A stretch of DNA of 64,000 nucleotides from Ustilaginoidea virens (lineage: Eukaryota; Ascomycota; Sordariomycetes; Hypocreales; Clavicipitaceae): contig NC_057318.1 of assembly GCF_000687475.1 (NCBI RefSeq), positions 4,526,001 to 4,590,000 of the forward strand, given 5' to 3'. Shown one piece after another: positions 60,672 through 64,000 of this stretch. Every line of letters starts with the position of its first letter. Position 1 is the first letter of the stretch. The notes beneath the pieces are model-generated. The model ran no database searches, had not been told where the DNA came from, and saw only the letters and a program-made list of their open reading frames with translations. Made by a program: the position numbers and the translations under genes.

Positions 60672-61964
60672 CATCCGGCAGAGGACAGGCATAGTAGAAG
60701 AAAAGCTGTATTGCCGCCATTGCCATGGACCTGAAATGAAGGGCCACTTTTCGACGGGTGATGAAGGCCCTCGGGGGCTCGTAAAGCGTGCTTGATTATT
60801 TCTTTTAAAACTGGATCGATTATCAATCTGAGCCGGAAGCGGCCCCACAGCGCGGAGGCTGGGGCTAAGAAGTACCAGGCATGTACCTTGTTATCCCAGG
60901 CTGTGTTTGCGCCATTATCCCGCTTCGGCGACGGTGCAATGGCACCAGAGCTCGGCCACCTCGGTCACGAATCGAGTCTCAAGATGTCTCAGTAATGTGG
61001 TCTCAACCACCGTCCCGTTCACATGTGTTATTATGCATGCAACCACGGAACGGCTACATGGTTAGGGGAGGGGTTGGAGAGGGGGGGGAGAGGGGGAAGG
61101 GAGGAGGAGGAAAAGGAAAGGGGGGTGGATGATGGGGACATACAACAGAGTACAAAGTACTGCAAGTATGGTTGTAGCAAATGTGATTTGTAGAACACAT
61201 ACAAGGTATGGTACCTAATCTGGCCATGACACATGCCTGATGCAAGCCTGCAGTGACTACGTTAGGCAGGTAGGTACCTAGACAGAGGAAGTCTACAGGC
61301 TAGGAAAAGCTCAAACCGAGGTTTACTTGCGGATAACACTTTTGACCCAGATCTTTGGGGGGGCTAGCTTCAGACTTAAATCGGGCTTACTGCTATAGAG
61401 GGATGTTTTATTATAAAAACTCCAGGTAGACAAGCTTTGATACTTCTATGTACCTACCTTAGGTACGTAAATTATCGAACCAGGTGTGCTTTTATTTTAA
61501 TACTAAGCTACACAAGGCACACACCTATCTGGAAACCCGACTGCCGGGAGAAGAACCTTTGTGCAACCGTCGGGCCGGTGGGGACCCCTCGTGGCCATGG
61601 ACGTATTGATAGTTTGCGCGAAGCAAATCAGAGTGAAATTGATGTCCATGGTACAAAGATATAGAGAAGTATTTGTAGCCTTCTCTAACTGATTTTAGTA
61701 TCGTAGTTTAACCTAATGTAAAAATGGAATAGATTGTAAGCTACCTAGGTAGGTACCTACCTCTACCTAGGTACCCAAGTCAGGTCCATCGTAACGGTGT
61801 ACTCCATTCGAGACCTAGTACTGTGCATGTAGCGCGGAGCGAATAAATGGGGGAGCGGGTGGGAGGCCATCTACAATCAACCATTATGACGAAAGATGAC
61901 GAAAGCCAACCTTGGTTGGGATACAACCTCACACGGGAAGGGCGGGAGACGGGAAAGCAGGGGA

Positions 61965-62084
61965 AAGGAAGGGAAAGGAAGGGAAAGAAGGAAAGAAAGA
62001 AAAAAAAGGGAAAAAAGGGAAAAAAGGGAAAAAAGGGAAAAAAGGGAAAAAAGGGAAAAAAGGGGGGGAAAAAAGGGAAAAGAG
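61965..62084. repeat. GGGAAAAAA-type polypurine array
   Basis: About 120 bp purine-only on the plus strand. It begins as GGGAAAGGAA units and becomes a regular 9-bp GGGAAAAAA array. It produces Lys/Gly or Phe/Pro-rich false ORFs on both strands. Confidence 0.9.
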
Positions 62085-62694
62085 GGGCCAAGTTTGTTTT
62101 CCCTGATTCTCCACGGCAGCGACCTGCACTGTTTCACATACGTCCAAGAAAAGAAAACTAACGCAGGATGCCGCTCCTTTCCAGTTGGGCGTTCAAAGCA
62201 ACAACAACGGCGTTCAACCCTGCACTGACTTTGGGCAGGACTTGGGAGGACCTGGGAGGTACTATGCGACGCAGTCGCCTCGCCGAGCAATTTGCAACCA
62301 ACAATACCAGCAGCGCTGGGTCTCGCCGTCGGGCTTTTTGAGGAGGGCCAGACGCATCAGATACAGGATGCATTGTGTTGAAAACATGGCGCGGTCCGTG
62401 CAGTGTCGAACAGCCGTGTCTAGGTAAGGTACCTAGGTATGTAGGTACTGTAGTCGGACATATGGCAGGAGCTAAGTAAGCGAAGCCGCCTTCCCCCCGC
62501 CCCCCGCCCCCATAAAAGGCAGGAGCCTCAATGCTCGTGCGCGCCTGGCCAAGTTCGATGTCGACGGTAGTTGGAAGCTACTAGCTTGGTCGCTACTGCC
62601 TTGGGTAGCTGGGGCTTTTCCCCTTCCCAGCGACTCCCCACGTGGCGGCGACTCCAGCGACTCCAACGAGTCGAGCCGGTCTTTAGCCCGAGAT

Positions 62695-62729
62695 GCCATC
62701 CGCCATCCGCCATCCGCCATCCGCCATCC
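62695..62729. repeat. 7-bp tandem repeat, five units
   Basis: Five GCCATCC units. Confidence 0.95.
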
Positions 62730-64000
62730 ACCACAAACGTCTCTTTATTTTGGTCTTTGGCGAAGAGACAAGCGCGTCATATGCCGTCCCGTACCATCCC
62801 GTCCCGCTCCCCCCACCTCTCCCCCGTGCGCGTGTGGCGAGGAAGCTGCATGGAGCGGCACAAAGGGAGGGAGACTGCTACCAAAAACCAGACCCGCCAC
62901 AAGAGAACCGTCGGCGAAAACGTTGGCTTGGCTCGGCCGGTTGCGTCTGGGCTGACTGCGTCTTGGCCGGCCGGCCGGCTGGCTGTTTGTTTGCATTGCA
63001 GTAATGGACCGAGTGAGTTATACCTGATCCCAGAGTGTCCTTTCAGCATGTTGACCATCGGGGGGCCTAGACACTTCGTACTAAGACAAGGTCTCAAAGC
63101 AAGGCTGCCCTGCCTCCTCTCTCTGCAGGGCCTGGAGCTGGTCTCTGGCCCACCCATCGCGTGCGACATATAGACATGGAACATGGATGAGGTCGCGTAA
63201 CAGCCTGCCGCCTCCATTGTTGCATCATCCCATGCCGCAAGAAGCAAGCAACCAGCCATGTTGTGGAGTCGGACCAGCAACCGCGTCCAGGGTCCGTTTG
63301 CCATCAATGCCGCTTCTTCCTGTTGACAAAGTTATCAACTACCTACCTAGGCAGCCTAACCAGCTACCAACAGCTACCACCAGTCCGCCGAGATTCCTTC
63401 TTTACCCCCCCTACCCCGAATGCCCACCATCCGGTCATCAAGACACCATCATCGACTTCTTCATTTCGTCGGCCCCGCCGACTAGAAATGCCGTTCGGGA
63501 GCGTCAATCTTTCACCGGCCGCTTTTCCATTGCAGGGCAAGCCGATGATTGATTGACAGGCAACCAAAAAAGAGTGAGTTCAGGCACCATACCACCTAAT
63601 CTTTATGTAGTTCGGTTCCCTGCTGGGCGACCCTGGAAAGGCAGCGGGACCTCCTAATTTATTCCGTTGTATGTACCAGATCCCGGAGCACAAGTTCTCC
63701 CCAGCCGCTTTTTCATCATCGCTATCAATACTGATGTCGGATGTTCTGCATGTCTCAACGTACATTGTAACCGACTCTGGTAGCAAGTTTGGGTTCCATC
63801 TTGGAAGCTTTCCGCGGAATCCACAGTCTCCCGAGTCGCGAGGTCCTCCAGTTTGAGGCAACCGGTACACCGTAATGATTACCATGCGAAAAGGGAACCC
63901 TGTCCATAACGACTTTTAGCATACCTCCTTCGGAAATTTCTTTGCTAGACGGACGGCCCACCAGTCCTTTTTCGCATGAATCAAGTTGTTAAAACCTTTG

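Larger units (their letters stand above)
59974..64000. other. Gene-poor right edge
   Basis: 4 kb without a supported gene. Holds the palindrome GGCAGGTACCTGCC near 60012, short tandem repeats, a polypurine array (61965-62084) and TACCTAGGTA clusters (61265-61280, 61445-61465, 61740-61775, 62428-62450, 63340-63352). A gene may begin beyond the right boundary. Confidence 0.4.

Noticed and set aside
61780..62290. Phe/Pro-rich and Lys/Gly-rich frames on both strands
   Set aside because: Produced entirely by the GGGAAAAAA array.

Overview
The window is nuclear DNA of a filamentous ascomycete, most likely a Sordariomycete. The evidence is intron-containing genes (mostly 60-150 nt introns with GT..AG ends and CTRAC/CTAAT-like branch sites), fungal-specific orthologues (ApsA, Isn1, Nvj2, an RfeG-like protein), pyrimidine-rich promoters and long intergenic regions. 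An assignment to Hypocreales is only an inference, from the gene complement and the dispersed TACCTAGGTA-type motifs. I found no plasmid, phage, CRISPR, rRNA or convincing tRNA.

Ten protein genes can be supported, with exon structures reconstructed by hand. Left block (0.5-19.3 kb): nvj2-like SMP/PH lipid-transfer protein (-), apsA/Num1-type cortical anchor (-), cwc24 splicing factor (+), atg3 autophagy E2-like enzyme (+), and a conserved coiled-coil protein of unknown function (-). Middle block (31.7-45.5 kb): a Hal4/Sat4-type Ser/Thr kinase (+), isn1 IMP-specific 5'-nucleotidase (-, five exons with two very small ones), and an Nmd5/Sxm1-type importin-beta (-, nine exons). Right block (49.4-57.1 kb): rad30 DNA polymerase eta (+) and an RfeG-like proline/glutamine-rich regulator (+). 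These are core housekeeping genes and do not form a pathway cluster.

Between them lie large stretches without recognisable genes (about 19.3-31.7, 45.4-49.4, 51.4-55.7 and 57.1-64 kb). They hold micro- and minisatellites, purine tracts and many copies of short palindromic motifs.

The most interesting content is a non-autonomous terminal-inverted-repeat element. One copy lies at 5064-5654 and a second, in opposite orientation, at 27864-28646. Both have about 85-bp inverted ends and perfect 10-bp target duplications. Both have an AT-rich core of about 90-95-bp tandem units, about four in one copy and six in the other, which accounts for the 192-bp size difference. A third, degenerate single end is at about 59884-59973. 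No transposase is encoded.
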